From: Dyella sp. GSA-30
GTDB taxonomy: Bacteria > Pseudomonadota > Gammaproteobacteria > Xanthomonadales > Rhodanobacteraceae
Length of the DNA stretch: 64,000 nucleotides
Reading direction: 5' to 3'
NCBI RefSeq assembly: GCF_027924605.1
Contig: NZ_AP027042.1
Coordinates: forward strand, 2,085,524 to 2,149,523
The translations under genes were made by a program, and so were the position numbers. Shown piece by piece: positions 33,856 through 43,799 of this stretch. The stretch's first letter is position 1. The number at the start of each line of letters is the position of its first letter. The notes under the pieces were generated by a model, which was not told the DNA's origin, did not search any database, and saw only the letters and a program-made list of their open reading frames with translations.

Positions 33856-34317
33856 ATGAGAACCTTCCTCGCTGCGTGCATCGCACCTAGCGCATCGCCT
33901 CTGCTCACCGCCATATTCGCGTGGATCGTGTTGCATGTAGGCGCTGAAAGCGATGAGCTTGCCCGATGGGTTCGATTTGACGATCTGTGGCCGCTATTTC
34001 TGGGCGAGTTCGTTCTCGTGCTCGTTATTACCTGGTGCGCTGGTTATCCCATTTTTTCAATGGCTCGGTCCAGGAATGCAGTGTCGGCGTTGGGGCTATG
34101 CATTGCTGGCACTGTAACGGGTGCAACGATCTTTTTTCTGGTCGCGTTGATCGCCTCCCTGGCTTCGACGCTTTCTTGGGCTGTTCTGTTTGCAGCCGCA
34201 ATTGGCGGCATCAAGGGCGCGGCTGTTGCGGTAACGTTCTCCTGGCTCGCTGGCATCCCAAGTGTCGCATCTCATTCGATGCTGCTGCAGCGCGATGTTG
34301 CGAAATCGGATGTATAG
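33856..34317 (+). CDS. Hypothetical small integral membrane protein
   Basis: A 153-residue protein with four predicted membrane helices: about residues 8-30 (APSASPLLTAIFAWIVLHV), 45-67 (LWPLFLGEFVLVLVITWCAGY), 77-101 (VSALGLCIAGTVTGATIFFLVA) and 105-135. No transport or enzymatic motif is visible. It follows the CxxC/CxxH gene and converges on the methyltransferase gene across a 98-bp gap. The function is unknown. Confidence 0.6.
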   Translation: MRTFLAACIAPSASPLLTAIFAWIVLHVGAESDELARWVRFDDLWPLFLGEFVLVLVITWCAGYPIFSMARSRNAVSALGLCIAGTVTGATIFFLVALIASLASTLSWAVLFAAAIGGIKGAAVAVTFSWLAGIPSVASHSMLLQRDVAKSDV

Positions 34318-34415
34318 GCGGATGAATCTGGGGCGGGAGTTCATCACTCTGGAAGTGGGACTCAGTGTTACCGGACTCGAACGATAGACGCCTTGATGCC
34401 GCTCGCCAAAGCGCA

Positions 34416-34958
34416 TCAGTCGGATAGTTTCCGCACCCATACCTGATAATCATGCTCGAGGATCTCCAGCTTGTGCGCATTGGCTGCCAGGAAGGTGTCG
34501 ATGGCTGGCTTAGGTGTGCCGTACTCGTTGTAGTCCGGATCGTTCCACAGATAGTCGTCGAAGCCGATGATGCCGCCTACGCGAATGCGGCGATAAGTCA
34601 GAACGGCGTCTTCCAGTACGTCGCAGGTGGAGTGGCTGCCGTCGATGTATGCAAAGTCGAACAAGTGGGGTGATAGCTGTACCAGGACGTCGCGTGAGTA
34701 GCCGATCTTGACGTCTACTTTGTGGCTTTGTCCTGTTGCCATGAGGTTGCCGGCAAGATTTGGCTGCTCTTCGATATCAATGCAAGTGAGCTGGGACTCC
34801 GGGTGCGTTAGGATGTTTTCAAGCAGCCACGCGGCTGACCGCCCTTCGAGTGTTCCCACCTCAAGGCCGCGCGTTTTTTTTCCGACAAATTGCGCGAGGC
34901 ATCGCTCGAACACCGGGATGCGATGCGTGAACCAGTCGTACTTAAAGTCAAATGCCAT
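34416..34958 (-). CDS. Class I SAM-dependent methyltransferase (Methyltransf_24-like)
   Basis: A 180-residue Rossmann methyltransferase. Motif I reads 'GLEVGTLEGRSAAWLLENIL', an acidic 'LTCIDIEEQPN' ends strand 2, and 'FDFAYIDGSHSTCDVLED' and 'GGIIGFDDYLW' are typical of the Methyltransf_24 group that modifies sugars, catechols or small molecules. It lies next to a glycosyltransferase gene of unusual base composition, which suggests modification of a surface glycan. The substrate cannot be deduced. Confidence 0.8.
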   Translation of the reverse strand: MAFDFKYDWFTHRIPVFERCLAQFVGKKTRGLEVGTLEGRSAAWLLENILTHPESQLTCIDIEEQPNLAGNLMATGQSHKVDVKIGYSRDVLVQLSPHLFDFAYIDGSHSTCDVLEDAVLTYRRIRVGGIIGFDDYLWNDPDYNEYGTPKPAIDTFLAANAHKLEILEHDYQVWVRKLSD

Positions 34959-35189
34959 GGCAGATTCTAACCCCCGACTATTAGGTCACATTGTGGTCAC
35001 CGCGTAGCTCTCCTTTCCAAGTGCTTCACGGAGGCTATACCTGGCCTTCATTCACGTTTAACGCATTTTCCTATTACATCGTAACGACTGATTAGAGGGT
35101 CATATAATGCGTTATACAGGCATTTATTGACCACCGAGATCAAGTAAGGATAAGTCATTTTTTAAGTTGACATAAGGAGTGATTTGGCT
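34959..35189. promoter_or_regulatory. AT-rich divergent region upstream of the glycosyltransferase
   Basis: The 231-bp gap is clearly richer in A and T than the rest of the window. It has a perfect TATAAT at 35103-35108 but only a poor -35 match 17 bp before it. A strong AAGGAG ribosome-binding site is at about 35174-35179. No other element is seen. Confidence 0.4.
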
Positions 35190-36266
35190 ATGAGGCTTGT
35201 CCTGATCAGTGACGGTTGCCCACACGATATCAGCTTGTTTTCAGGGACTCTTTACTTTATGTACAAGGCTTTAAGGATGGAGTTTGAAGTTGTCTTTGAG
35301 GGTTGGGGGTTGACTGGTGATGAATTAAACGAAAAGTTGTCTGGTAGTAATGTCGAGGCGGACTACATTTTATGTGCCTCCGGTTCTGGGGTCATCCCGA
35401 AATACAACTACCATATACCCATAGTGTTTTGGCATGATAGTACATGGCATACCTATCAGCATGCCTATATTGACGAAGCTAGATTCTCTAATTTTAAACT
35501 GGAGGATAGGGAGCACTATCTTTGGGATATGGCTGTTCTTTCTAAGTGCGATATTTTAGTGTATTCGTCGGATTATGTTGCAGATGCCTGTGTGAAGGAT
35601 TATGGGGTTGATCGGTCGAAAGTTAAAGTGATTCCATTTGGGGCAAACATTTTCGAACCTCCGTCCGCGGATAATCTTGAGAAGATCTTGTCAGAAAGAA
35701 TAAGCAGCGACACCTTGAAGCTGATGTTTCTTGGTATGGATTTCTGGAGGAAGGGCGCGCTTAGCGCAATTCGTCTTACGGAAAAATTGAACTCGATGGG
35801 GATCAAATCCATATTGAATGTTGTTGGGTGCAAGGTTGAAAGTGATTATGAGGGAGTGCCCAATGTTATTAATTGGGGTCGACTCAACAAGAATGATGAG
35901 CGTGACCTGGATATTTTGCTCGGGATATTTCGTGACAGCCATTTTCTTGTTCATCCTGCCGTTTCAGAACCGTTTGGAATAGCGCTTTGCGAAGCAAATT
36001 CCTACGGTATGCCGGTTATAGGGACGGATGTGGAAGGGCTGAAGACAATCGTCAAACATGGCGAAAACGGATATTTGTTCAGCAGGGAGGATTATGTTGA
36101 AAAGACATCTGGCCTTATAAGGTCAATTTATGATGATTTTTCAAAAAACTACACGACACTTTTTTATAATTCGTTATCTGAATTCAACTCAAGGCTGAAT
36201 TGGACGTCGAGCGCAAAGCGGCTCAAGGAGGTATTGAGAGAGCATGCGCTAGTTAGCAGGCCTTGA
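35190..36266 (+). CDS. Glycosyltransferase family 4-like protein
   Basis: A 358-residue GT-B fold retaining glycosyltransferase. The C-terminal domain has 'LKLMFLGMDFWRKGALSAI' and the nucleotide-sugar signature 'HPAVSEPFGIALCEANSYGMPVIGTD', containing the E-x7-E pattern. No membrane helix is seen. ATG 35190 is preferred; a TTG at 35184 is also in frame, four bases after AAGGAG. The gene is AT-rich with many T-ending codons, unlike the GC-biased genes around it, which suggests horizontal acquisition. It is likely to act in capsule, O-antigen or exopolysaccharide synthesis, with unknown donor and acceptor. Confidence 0.85.
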   Translation: MRLVLISDGCPHDISLFSGTLYFMYKALRMEFEVVFEGWGLTGDELNEKLSGSNVEADYILCASGSGVIPKYNYHIPIVFWHDSTWHTYQHAYIDEARFSNFKLEDREHYLWDMAVLSKCDILVYSSDYVADACVKDYGVDRSKVKVIPFGANIFEPPSADNLEKILSERISSDTLKLMFLGMDFWRKGALSAIRLTEKLNSMGIKSILNVVGCKVESDYEGVPNVINWGRLNKNDERDLDILLGIFRDSHFLVHPAVSEPFGIALCEANSYGMPVIGTDVEGLKTIVKHGENGYLFSREDYVEKTSGLIRSIYDDFSKNYTTLFYNSLSEFNSRLNWTSSAKRLKEVLREHALVSRP

Positions 36267-36302
36267 TGAGTCAGTGCTGGCGCCGTCTCTTTCATGCAGT
36301 TG

Positions 36303-36328
36303 CGTCGCGACTGACGTCGCTCCTACAA
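36303..36328. repeat. REP-like unit of the GTAGGAGCGAC type, single
   Basis: The minus strand reads TTGTAGGAGCGACGTCAGTC followed by GCGAC. This matches the arms of the inverted pair at 45182-45252. It lies between the converging glycosyltransferase and GH17-GT2 genes. Confidence 0.75.
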
Positions 36329-36351
36329 GGGTTTAGGTGCGTAGGTATCAT

Positions 36352-38916
36352 TCATGCGTCGCTCCGTTGCTGCTCCATGTCTGGCGTCATGACAATCGCA
36401 GGTTTCGGTCTGGCGGATAGCACGGCCATGAGCAGCGATGCCTGGTACGGCACGGACTGCGCCAGCAGCATGGCTATCCAGCAGGCGTTATCCAATGAGC
36501 GAAGGTCATGCGTTATGCCAATGGCAATTGCGCCGCTCCATAGCAGCAACAAGATAGTGAGCTCTTCGCGCGCTTCGACCAGGGCATGCCAGAGTCTGGG
36601 GCGTTCGATGTTTTTTGGCGTACGGGTGAAGGGGATGCGTCGGGTGACGAGACCGAAGAACACGGCCTTGGCGATCGTGTGGTAGACGGCACTGCCCGCG
36701 GTAACGGATCGGATGGCGTCCTTGAACTTGTCCTCCGGTAGACGACGTCTCAGGTGCATCATCTTGCTGGCCCGACTGAGCAATACCATGATGGGTGTCA
36801 GTGTAAATATCCAGGGTAATGCTGCTACTTGTGAAGTAGCTAGCATGGCCAGCGACCAGAGCAGGGTGAAGATGGTCCAGAAGAGGTTCATGCTTTCGAA
36901 CACCCAGGGAAGCCAGCCCACAACGAAGTGATAACGTTGGCGGATGTTGAGCTTCGTGCCGCGCCCCAGCAGCAGGCTGCGCGCATGTTGCTTGATGATT
37001 TGCATGGCGCCATATGCCCAGCGGTAGCGTTGCTTTTTGAACGCGGCAAAGGAATCGGGAATCAAGCCCTTGCCGTAGCTGCGATGCACGTAGGCGGTCG
37101 CATGCCCGTGCTCCACGACGCGCAAGCCGAACTCGGCGTCTTCGCAGATACAGCTTTCATCCCAGCGAAGGTGCGCCAGCACCTCGCGGCGAATCATGGT
37201 CATCGTGCCATGCTGGATGATCGCGTTGTGGTCGTTGCGCAGGATCATTCCCACGTTGAAGAAACCCTGGTACTCGGAAAAGCAGAAGTCCTTGAATGAA
37301 CTCTCCTCGCTGTCACGATAATCCTGGGGTGCCTGGATGACTGCGATTGTCGGGTCGATGAAATGCGGTACGAGGTGCTTGAGCCACTGGCGGTCCACGA
37401 TGTAGTCGGAGTCGATGATGGCCACGACATGTACGTCGATTCCCGTACGATCGAGCAGATAATTCAGGGCGCCGCTCTTGTAGCCTTCCAGTGGTGCGAC
37501 GTGAAAGAAATGAAAGCGCGGGCCCAGCGTTGCCACATGGGCCTGGATGGGCTGCCAGATGGCTGGATCGACGGTATTGTTGTCGATCACCATCACTTCG
37601 TAATCCCTGTAGTCCAGATGGGCCAGCGCATTGAGTGTCTGCTTGACCATCTCCGGGGGCTCGTTATAGCAAGGCACGTGGATGCATACCTTGGGGAAAT
37701 GGCCGATGGGCGCCCGCCATGGCAGAAACATGCGTCGTCGCTCCGGTGTCCAGGCCTGCTCAGCCAATTCGTGCATCTCGGTGATCAAGCCGAGAAATAG
37801 CTGAAGTACCCAGGTAAGGCTCAGGGCCGCCCCAAACACGCTGCCATATTGATCAGTGCGCGCATAGCCGAATGCAATCAAGGCGCAAGCGGCGAGGATC
37901 GCCACCGCGCCGAGCATGAACCATTCTGCGGCCGATAATCGCGAACCATCGATAAGCTTGTAGAACAGGCCGCGCCATTGCAGTTTGATAACGACCGGGC
38001 CGGTGAACGCGAATTTCGGTTGGCGTTTCGCATCGAAGACACCCCAGTGCTGGCCTATTTCCCCTTCTTCGGTTTTCCAGCGCTGATCGAATGCTTCCAT
38101 GACGAAGTAGCTGCGTCCGACGCGATTAAGCTGCTCGACCAGCATACGAATATGCACCGCCTGATGACCGGGGGCGGTAATACTGCCGTTACCGGGATGG
38201 CGGCCTTGGCTGGGCCATCCCACCTCGCCAAGCACCACCGGCTTGCCCGGGTATAGGCGTTCGAGGTGCACGATGCGATCGAGGACAAGATGGAGGCTAT
38301 CGTTATAGAGAGCCGATTCCCAATAGGGCAGAATATGAGTCGAGATCATGTCGACATGCTTGGCCAGGATCGGGTGCTCTTCCCATATATGCCACTGTTC
38401 GGAGGCGGAGATGGGTACATCGACGGAGGTACGGATTCGGACGATATAGGCAATGAGCTGTTCTTCGGTAACATCGTGCCGGAAAAGAGTTTCGTTGCCG
38501 ACCAGGACGCCTTTGACGTTCGGTGAGCTGCGAATGACCTCAATCGCGCGTTCTACTTCACGGTCATTGATTGCCAGATCCGTGCCGATCCATACGCCCA
38601 GAATGACCTCCATGCCGAATTCGGCGGCTAGCATCGGAATATCGGCTTGACTGCCATCGACTGAATAAGTGCGGACACGATTGCTTAATTGGCTGATGAT
38701 GGCCAGGTCCTGGCGTATTTCATCAAGCGAGGGGTAACTCTTTTCCGGCGCCTGCCCAGGGCGGAAAGGCGTGTATGCGAAGCCATGGATTTTGTCCGGA
38801 GCCCGCAATTCCGGAGGGTAATGCCGTGTATGGAGGTAACGTATATAGGCGAGGGCGACGGAGGCGGCTAGAACTGAGACCAACGTAAAAACGAGGCCAT
38901 GCAATAGCATATCCAT
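36352..38916 (-). CDS. ndvB: GH17-GT2 bifunctional beta-glucan synthase (NdvB-like)
   Basis: An 854-residue inner-membrane protein. After an N-terminal helix (residues 5-27) comes a GH17-like glucanosyltransferase domain at about 40-310, with 'VGNETLF' (acid/base Glu) and 'VLGEVGWPSQG' (nucleophile Glu). Helices near 330-385 lead to a family 2 glycosyltransferase domain at about 405-640 with 'AIIDSDYIVD', 'CEDAEFGLRV' and 'KKQRYRWAYG', then C-terminal helices. This architecture and length match Pseudomonas NdvB, which makes periplasmic cyclic beta-1,3-glucans linked to biofilm tolerance. Cyclisation chemistry is known for relatives and is assumed here. A 216-bp AT-rich region upstream (38917-39132) holds its promoter; nothing else is seen in it. 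Confidence 0.8.
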   Translation of the reverse strand: MDMLLHGLVFTLVSVLAASVALAYIRYLHTRHYPPELRAPDKIHGFAYTPFRPGQAPEKSYPSLDEIRQDLAIISQLSNRVRTYSVDGSQADIPMLAAEFGMEVILGVWIGTDLAINDREVERAIEVIRSSPNVKGVLVGNETLFRHDVTEEQLIAYIVRIRTSVDVPISASEQWHIWEEHPILAKHVDMISTHILPYWESALYNDSLHLVLDRIVHLERLYPGKPVVLGEVGWPSQGRHPGNGSITAPGHQAVHIRMLVEQLNRVGRSYFVMEAFDQRWKTEEGEIGQHWGVFDAKRQPKFAFTGPVVIKLQWRGLFYKLIDGSRLSAAEWFMLGAVAILAACALIAFGYARTDQYGSVFGAALSLTWVLQLFLGLITEMHELAEQAWTPERRRMFLPWRAPIGHFPKVCIHVPCYNEPPEMVKQTLNALAHLDYRDYEVMVIDNNTVDPAIWQPIQAHVATLGPRFHFFHVAPLEGYKSGALNYLLDRTGIDVHVVAIIDSDYIVDRQWLKHLVPHFIDPTIAVIQAPQDYRDSEESSFKDFCFSEYQGFFNVGMILRNDHNAIIQHGTMTMIRREVLAHLRWDESCICEDAEFGLRVVEHGHATAYVHRSYGKGLIPDSFAAFKKQRYRWAYGAMQIIKQHARSLLLGRGTKLNIRQRYHFVVGWLPWVFESMNLFWTIFTLLWSLAMLATSQVAALPWIFTLTPIMVLLSRASKMMHLRRRLPEDKFKDAIRSVTAGSAVYHTIAKAVFFGLVTRRIPFTRTPKNIERPRLWHALVEAREELTILLLLWSGAIAIGITHDLRSLDNACWIAMLLAQSVPYQASLLMAVLSARPKPAIVMTPDMEQQRSDA

Positions 38917-39132
38917 AGCTCCGTGGCGTCGGAACGGTGAGGGTGCTAATGAGTTGTCTTCCGATTTTGCTATCTAAAACATTAAGTCGCGGTGATTTTT
39001 TATGTGTCCAGCCAGCGCCGGGTTAATGATCGGGCCGATTAATGGCAATAATGGCCGGTTGGTCCATCGCGCCAGCAATGGACGGTTATGTCCGCAGCGG
39101 TAGTTATTTATAGGGGTGTCGACTTGGCTGGA

Positions 39133-39867
39133 TTAAAGGTCGCCGTATAACGCCTGTAGCGCGGCGAGTGCGGCAAGTCCGGCCGTTTCGGTGCGCAGGA
39201 TGCGCGGCCCTAGCACCAGCCCGCGAAAGCCGGCTCCATTCAGCGCGCTCACATCCCGTTCGCCCAGGCCGCCTTCCGGGCCGACGACAAGCACGCCGCC
39301 GGTGGGTGAAAACCTGAGCTGGTTTGCCTTGACGCTGCCCTCGGGCAGTAGAGCCAGGCGGACCATGTCATCGGCAGGGAGTTCTCGCACCCAGGCTTCC
39401 AAGGGCTGTGGCGCCGTGATCTCCGGCAAACGCGCACGGCCGCTCTGTTCGCATGCGCTGGCAGCGACCGCTTGCCAATGGGCCACACGCTTTTCTGTGC
39501 GGGACGCGTCCAGTTTCACTTCCGAACGTTCGGTGAGGAGGGGAACAATCCGCGCCACGCCGAGCTCGGTCGCCTTCTGCACGATCAGGTCCATCTTTTC
39601 ACCGCGTGCCACGCCTTGGGCCAGGGTGAGCCGCAGAGGGGACTCGTTTTGCAATGGCTGTTGAGCCTGTACCTGGACGATGACCTCACGCTTGCCGACG
39701 CTGGCAATCTGCGAGGGGTAGTCGCTGCCGTCGCCGTTGAACAGAGTGATCGGGTCACCGGCGGTCAGGCGAAGGACGCGGGCGACGTGTTCGCTGGCCT
39801 GGCTGGGCAGGGCCAGCTCGGTACCGCTGCTCAGGGGCTGGTCGACATGAATGCGAATGGTGCGCAT
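39133..39867 (-). CDS. rsmE: 16S rRNA (uracil(1498)-N(3))-methyltransferase
   Basis: A 244-residue SPOUT-class methyltransferase that methylates U1498 of 16S rRNA. The N-terminal PUA-like part has 'HVARVLRLTAGDPITLFNGDG'. The knot domain has 'RGEKMDLIVQKATELGVARIVPLLTERSEV', 'WQAVAASACEQSGRARLPEI', 'VGPEGGLGERDV' and 'LGPRILRTETA'. ATG 39867 (MRTIRIHVD) gives the standard length; the frame remains open to 39999. It stands alone, divergent from a small secreted-protein gene. Confidence 0.95.
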   Translation of the reverse strand: MRTIRIHVDQPLSSGTELALPSQASEHVARVLRLTAGDPITLFNGDGSDYPSQIASVGKREVIVQVQAQQPLQNESPLRLTLAQGVARGEKMDLIVQKATELGVARIVPLLTERSEVKLDASRTEKRVAHWQAVAASACEQSGRARLPEITAPQPLEAWVRELPADDMVRLALLPEGSVKANQLRFSPTGGVLVVGPEGGLGERDVSALNGAGFRGLVLGPRILRTETAGLAALAALQALYGDL

Positions 39868-40029
39868 GGAGCGAAATCGTGTGGAAAAACGCAAGGATAG
39901 CGGATGGCGTGCGGCGGCGAACCTGAAGCGTCGGTGGCGCTTGGTGAACCGAAACCTTGCCCCAACGTTATATACGCAGGAGCATCCACTCGTCCCCACG
40001 TTTCAGGTGCGCCCAGGAGGTGCCTTGTC

Positions 40030-40326
40030 ATGTCCAAGCTTTCCCTTGTTTCCTTCGCGCTGGCCGCTGTGCTGAGCGCGGGCGCGGCGTACGCCCAGGC
40101 CGCCGATCCTGCTGTGCAGGCCCCTTCAACGGACAAACAGGTCGTCAAGCCGGGAGATCGCAATTGCATTCGCGATACCGGTAGTTTGATCAAGGCCAAG
40201 CAGGGCAAGTGTTTGCCGGTGGCTGGCCGTAGTTATGGTCAGGAAGATATTCGCCAGACCGGCGAGACGCAGCTTGGGCCGGCGCTGCAGAAGCTGGATC
40301 CGAGTATTACGGTGCGTGGGCGGTAG
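40030..40326 (+). CDS. Small secreted protein, unknown function
   Basis: A 98-residue exported protein. A Sec signal peptide, MSKLSLVSFALAAVLSAGAA with cleavage after AYAQA, precedes a mature part of about 74 residues with a cysteine pair ('DRNCIRDTGSLI' and 'KQGKCLPVAG') that could form a disulfide. The C-terminus carries 'YGQEDIRQTGETQLGPALQKLDP'. It has an AGGAGGT ribosome-binding site nine bases before ATG 40030. Similar small periplasmic proteins are common and unnamed in xanthomonads. It converges on bioA. Confidence 0.75.
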   Translation: MSKLSLVSFALAAVLSAGAAYAQAADPAVQAPSTDKQVVKPGDRNCIRDTGSLIKAKQGKCLPVAGRSYGQEDIRQTGETQLGPALQKLDPSITVRGR

Positions 40327-40350
40327 GTCAGGGTTCGGCGAGCACCCGGC

Positions 40351-40400
40351 GCCCCCTCACCCCGGCCCTCTCCCCCGGCAGAGCCAGGGGAGAGGGAGCG
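40351..40400. repeat. GC-rich dyad, copy 2 (single unit)
   Basis: A single CTCTCCCCCGGCAGAGCC-type hairpin of the family also found at 3008, 47001, 54304 and 60044. Unlike those it lacks the inverted partner. It lies between the converging secreted-protein gene and bioA. Confidence 0.75.
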
Positions 40401-40416
40401 AGGTTTTTGAAGCGTT

Positions 40417-41778
40417 CTAGCGCACTGCTTTTTCAATGCCCGCAGTGGCAACGTCAACAAGAAAATCAATCTCGCTCTCCGTTACGACATACGGCGGCAT
40501 GAAGTAAACAACGTTGCCCAATGGGCGCAACAACGCGCCATGTTCCAATCCATGCAGATAAACCCTAAGCCCACGGCGTTCGTCTGCAGGGAAAGGCGCG
40601 CGCGTGAGTTTGTCTCGCACCAGTTCCACCGCAGCAATCATGCCGGTCTGCCGCACATCGGCGACATGCGGATGATCGCGCAACGGCGCCAGACGTTGGG
40701 CCAGATGGGCGGCCAAATCGCGGTTACGCGCCAGCACCGGCTCGTCGCGGAATATCTGCAGCGTAGCCAGTGCGGCACGGCAGGCAAGCGGATTACCGGT
40801 ATAGCTGTGCGAGTGCAAAAACGCCTTGCCCGCGCTGTACTCGGCATAGAACGCTTCGTAGACAGCGTTATGGGTGAGTACGGCCGAAAGCGGCAGGAAG
40901 CCGCCAGTCAGCCCTTTGGACAGGCACATGAAGTCGGGCGTGACACTCGCCTGCTCGCAGGCAAATAACGGCCCCGTGCGACCAAAGCCAACAGCGATTT
41001 CATCGGCAATGAAATGCACATGGAACTCGTCGCACAACGAACGCAGGCCACTCAGGTAGCGTGGGTGATACATCCGCATGCCACCGGCACATTGCACCAG
41101 CGGCTCGACAATGACCGCACACGTTTCATGTGCATGTTGCTCAAGCAAGTTACGCAATTCACTCAGGCGACGTTCCGCGGTCTGCTCGGCGCTTTCACCC
41201 GGCTCGCCTTCGTAGGCATCGGGAGAGGGCGCAAGAAACGGGGTGAGCAACAACGGGGCGTATGTCTTGCGATAAAGCGCCACATCGCTGACCGAGAGCG
41301 CTCCCAATGTCTCGCCGTGGTAGCTGCCGCTCAGCGCGATAAAGCGCGTCTTTTCACCGTGGCCCAGATTGAGCCAATAATGAAAACTCATCTTCAGGGC
41401 GACTTCGATCGCGGCCGAGCCATTGTCAGCCAGGAACACCTTGTCCAACCCCGGCGGCGTAATGCGCACCAGCTCCTCGGCCAACTCGATCGCCGGCTCA
41501 TGGGTAAAGCCGGCAAAGATCACGTGTTCCAGCGTATCGAGCTGGGTTTTCAGGGCGGCGGCGATGCGTGGGTTGGCGTGGCCGAAGATATTGGTCCACC
41601 AGGAGCTGATGCCATCCAGGTAACGGCGGCCATCGGCATCGATCAGCCAAGCGCCTTCGCCGCGCACGATGGGTAGCATCGGCACGGTCTGGTGGTCGTG
41701 CATTTGGGTGCAAGGGTGCCAAAGATGACGAAGATCGCGCTCGGCGAGCGCGGCATTGCTGAGGAGAGGACTGGTCAT
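40417..41778 (-). CDS. bioA: Adenosylmethionine-8-amino-7-oxononanoate aminotransferase
   Basis: BioA transfers the amino group of S-adenosylmethionine to KAPA to give DAPA in biotin synthesis. The 453-residue PLP enzyme shows 'LWHPCTQMHDH' at the N-terminus, 'DGISSWWTNIFGH', 'FLADNGSAAIEVALKMSFHY', 'GSYHGETLGALSVSD', 'FIADEIAVGFGRTG' and the PLP lysine in 'LSKGLTGGFLPLS'. ATG 41778 is chosen over 41814 because the family start aligns there. It is divergent from gspN and isolated from other bio genes. Confidence 0.95.
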   Translation of the reverse strand: MTSPLLSNAALAERDLRHLWHPCTQMHDHQTVPMLPIVRGEGAWLIDADGRRYLDGISSWWTNIFGHANPRIAAALKTQLDTLEHVIFAGFTHEPAIELAEELVRITPPGLDKVFLADNGSAAIEVALKMSFHYWLNLGHGEKTRFIALSGSYHGETLGALSVSDVALYRKTYAPLLLTPFLAPSPDAYEGEPGESAEQTAERRLSELRNLLEQHAHETCAVIVEPLVQCAGGMRMYHPRYLSGLRSLCDEFHVHFIADEIAVGFGRTGPLFACEQASVTPDFMCLSKGLTGGFLPLSAVLTHNAVYEAFYAEYSAGKAFLHSHSYTGNPLACRAALATLQIFRDEPVLARNRDLAAHLAQRLAPLRDHPHVADVRQTGMIAAVELVRDKLTRAPFPADERRGLRVYLHGLEHGALLRPLGNVVYFMPPYVVTESEIDFLVDVATAGIEKAVR

Positions 41779-41852
41779 CCGGTTATGATCGGGGGTAGCC
41801 GTGCGGCGGCTCAAGTCCTGCCGCAGTTGTCATTTTCAAGGAGCTCCCTGGT

Positions 41853-42631
41853 TTGAAGCCATTGCGTGCGTTGCTGGTCGTCCTGGTGCTGGTGGTACTG
41901 GTCGTCGTGGGTCTGGGTTGGTTTCTGCCGGCCCGCTGGGTGCAGCCGCAGATCGAGGCGCGCCTGCACGGGCTGCGCCTGGACGGGGTAACTGGTTCGA
42001 TCTGGGATGGGCATGCCGACCAGGTGCTGGCTGCCGATGGGCACAGCATCGGTAGCCTCAATTGGCAGCTGTCTCGTCTGACCCTGCTCGGTCACACCGC
42101 CGCAAATGTCGATCTCAAGGGCAAGGTCTGGACGTTCCGCGGCCATATGGAGCGCCTTAGCGAGACCACCACGCATTGGGAAGACGTTCACGCGCGCTTC
42201 GATCTGACTGAGGCCGGCCTGCATGCCTTCGCATGGGGGCAGCCTCAGGGCGTGCTGGAGGTCGATATCACCAGTGCGCTGATCCAGGCGCAATGGCCGA
42301 TCAGCCTGAGCGGCACCGGGCAGTGGGAAAACGCCGCCATGGCCACGTCGCAAGGCACATTGCCACTCGGTACCCTGCACTGGGAAGCGCAGGTCAATAA
42401 CGCGGTGTTGAAAGGATCGTTTGGCGATGTACGAGACCCGGAGGGTCCGCTGCAGCTGTCGGGCAGTTTCGGCGTCAGCGCGCTGGGTTGGCGTTACGGC
42501 CTGGAGGCGCAGCCGCGCGGGCATCAGCCGGCCCTGCAGCGCTGGCTGGCCTCGTTGGGGCCGGTGGGGTCCGATGGCACGCTGCATCTGGAACAAAGTG
42601 GCGGGTTCGCCAAGTGGGCAAAGGGAAAATC

Positions 42632-42635
<4 letters not shown>
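41853..42635 (+). CDS. gspN: Type II secretion system protein N
   Basis: A 260-residue bitopic inner-membrane protein. The N-terminal helix (residues 5-24, ALLVVLVLVVLVVVGLGWF) precedes a periplasmic domain with 'GVTGSIWDGHADQVLA' and 'LNWQLSRLTLLGHT', characteristic of the GspN family. Translation starts at TTG 41853 after AAGGAG, nine bases upstream; no ATG is available at the correct position. The other type II secretion genes are not in this window. Its stop overlaps the start of the next gene by ATGA. Confidence 0.85.
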
Positions 42636-43423
<788 letters not shown>

Positions 43424-43426
43424 ATA

Positions 43427-43780
43427 ATGGGAAGTATGGGGAGTTTTCCGGCCTTTGCCGGGTTGCTGCTGGGCAATAGCCCGGCGATTGCCGCGTCCTT
43501 TGCCGGCATTATCGTCGCGGCCATCGGCTGGCAACGGGCACCTCGTGCCGCGATGTTGCTGATGATTGCCAGCGTGGTGAATCTGCTGCTGGCCTTCGTC
43601 AACGTATGGCTTTACGGCGTCTATGTGCCGCAGCTGCCCTCCGAGACGCGCTACGCCTCCCTGCAGATGATTGGCGTATGGAGCGCGGTGGCCGGCGTGC
43701 TGCATGCCGTGGCCTATGCCCTGCTGATCTGGGCCGTCTTTGCCGGGCGCCCGCCGGTGATGCCGCGAGCCCGGGCCTGA
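43427..43780 (+). CDS. Hypothetical small membrane protein
   Basis: A 117-residue protein with four probable helices: about 7-20, 22-38 (AASFAGIIVAAIGW), 43-66 (MLLMIASVVNLLLAFVNVWLYG) and 84-105 (VWSAVAGVLHAVAYALLIWAVF). No family is recognised. It starts four bases after the phosphatase stop and is therefore probably cotranscribed with it and with nudE, 19 bp downstream. Confidence 0.7.
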   Translation: MGSMGSFPAFAGLLLGNSPAIAASFAGIIVAAIGWQRAPRAAMLLMIASVVNLLLAFVNVWLYGVYVPQLPSETRYASLQMIGVWSAVAGVLHAVAYALLIWAVFAGRPPVMPRARA

Positions 43781-43799
43781 GGCGGGTTACAATCGCCCG

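Noticed and set aside
40417-41852. A BirA operator between bioA and gspN
   Set aside because: The 74-bp gap lacks the TTGTAAACC-type palindrome.
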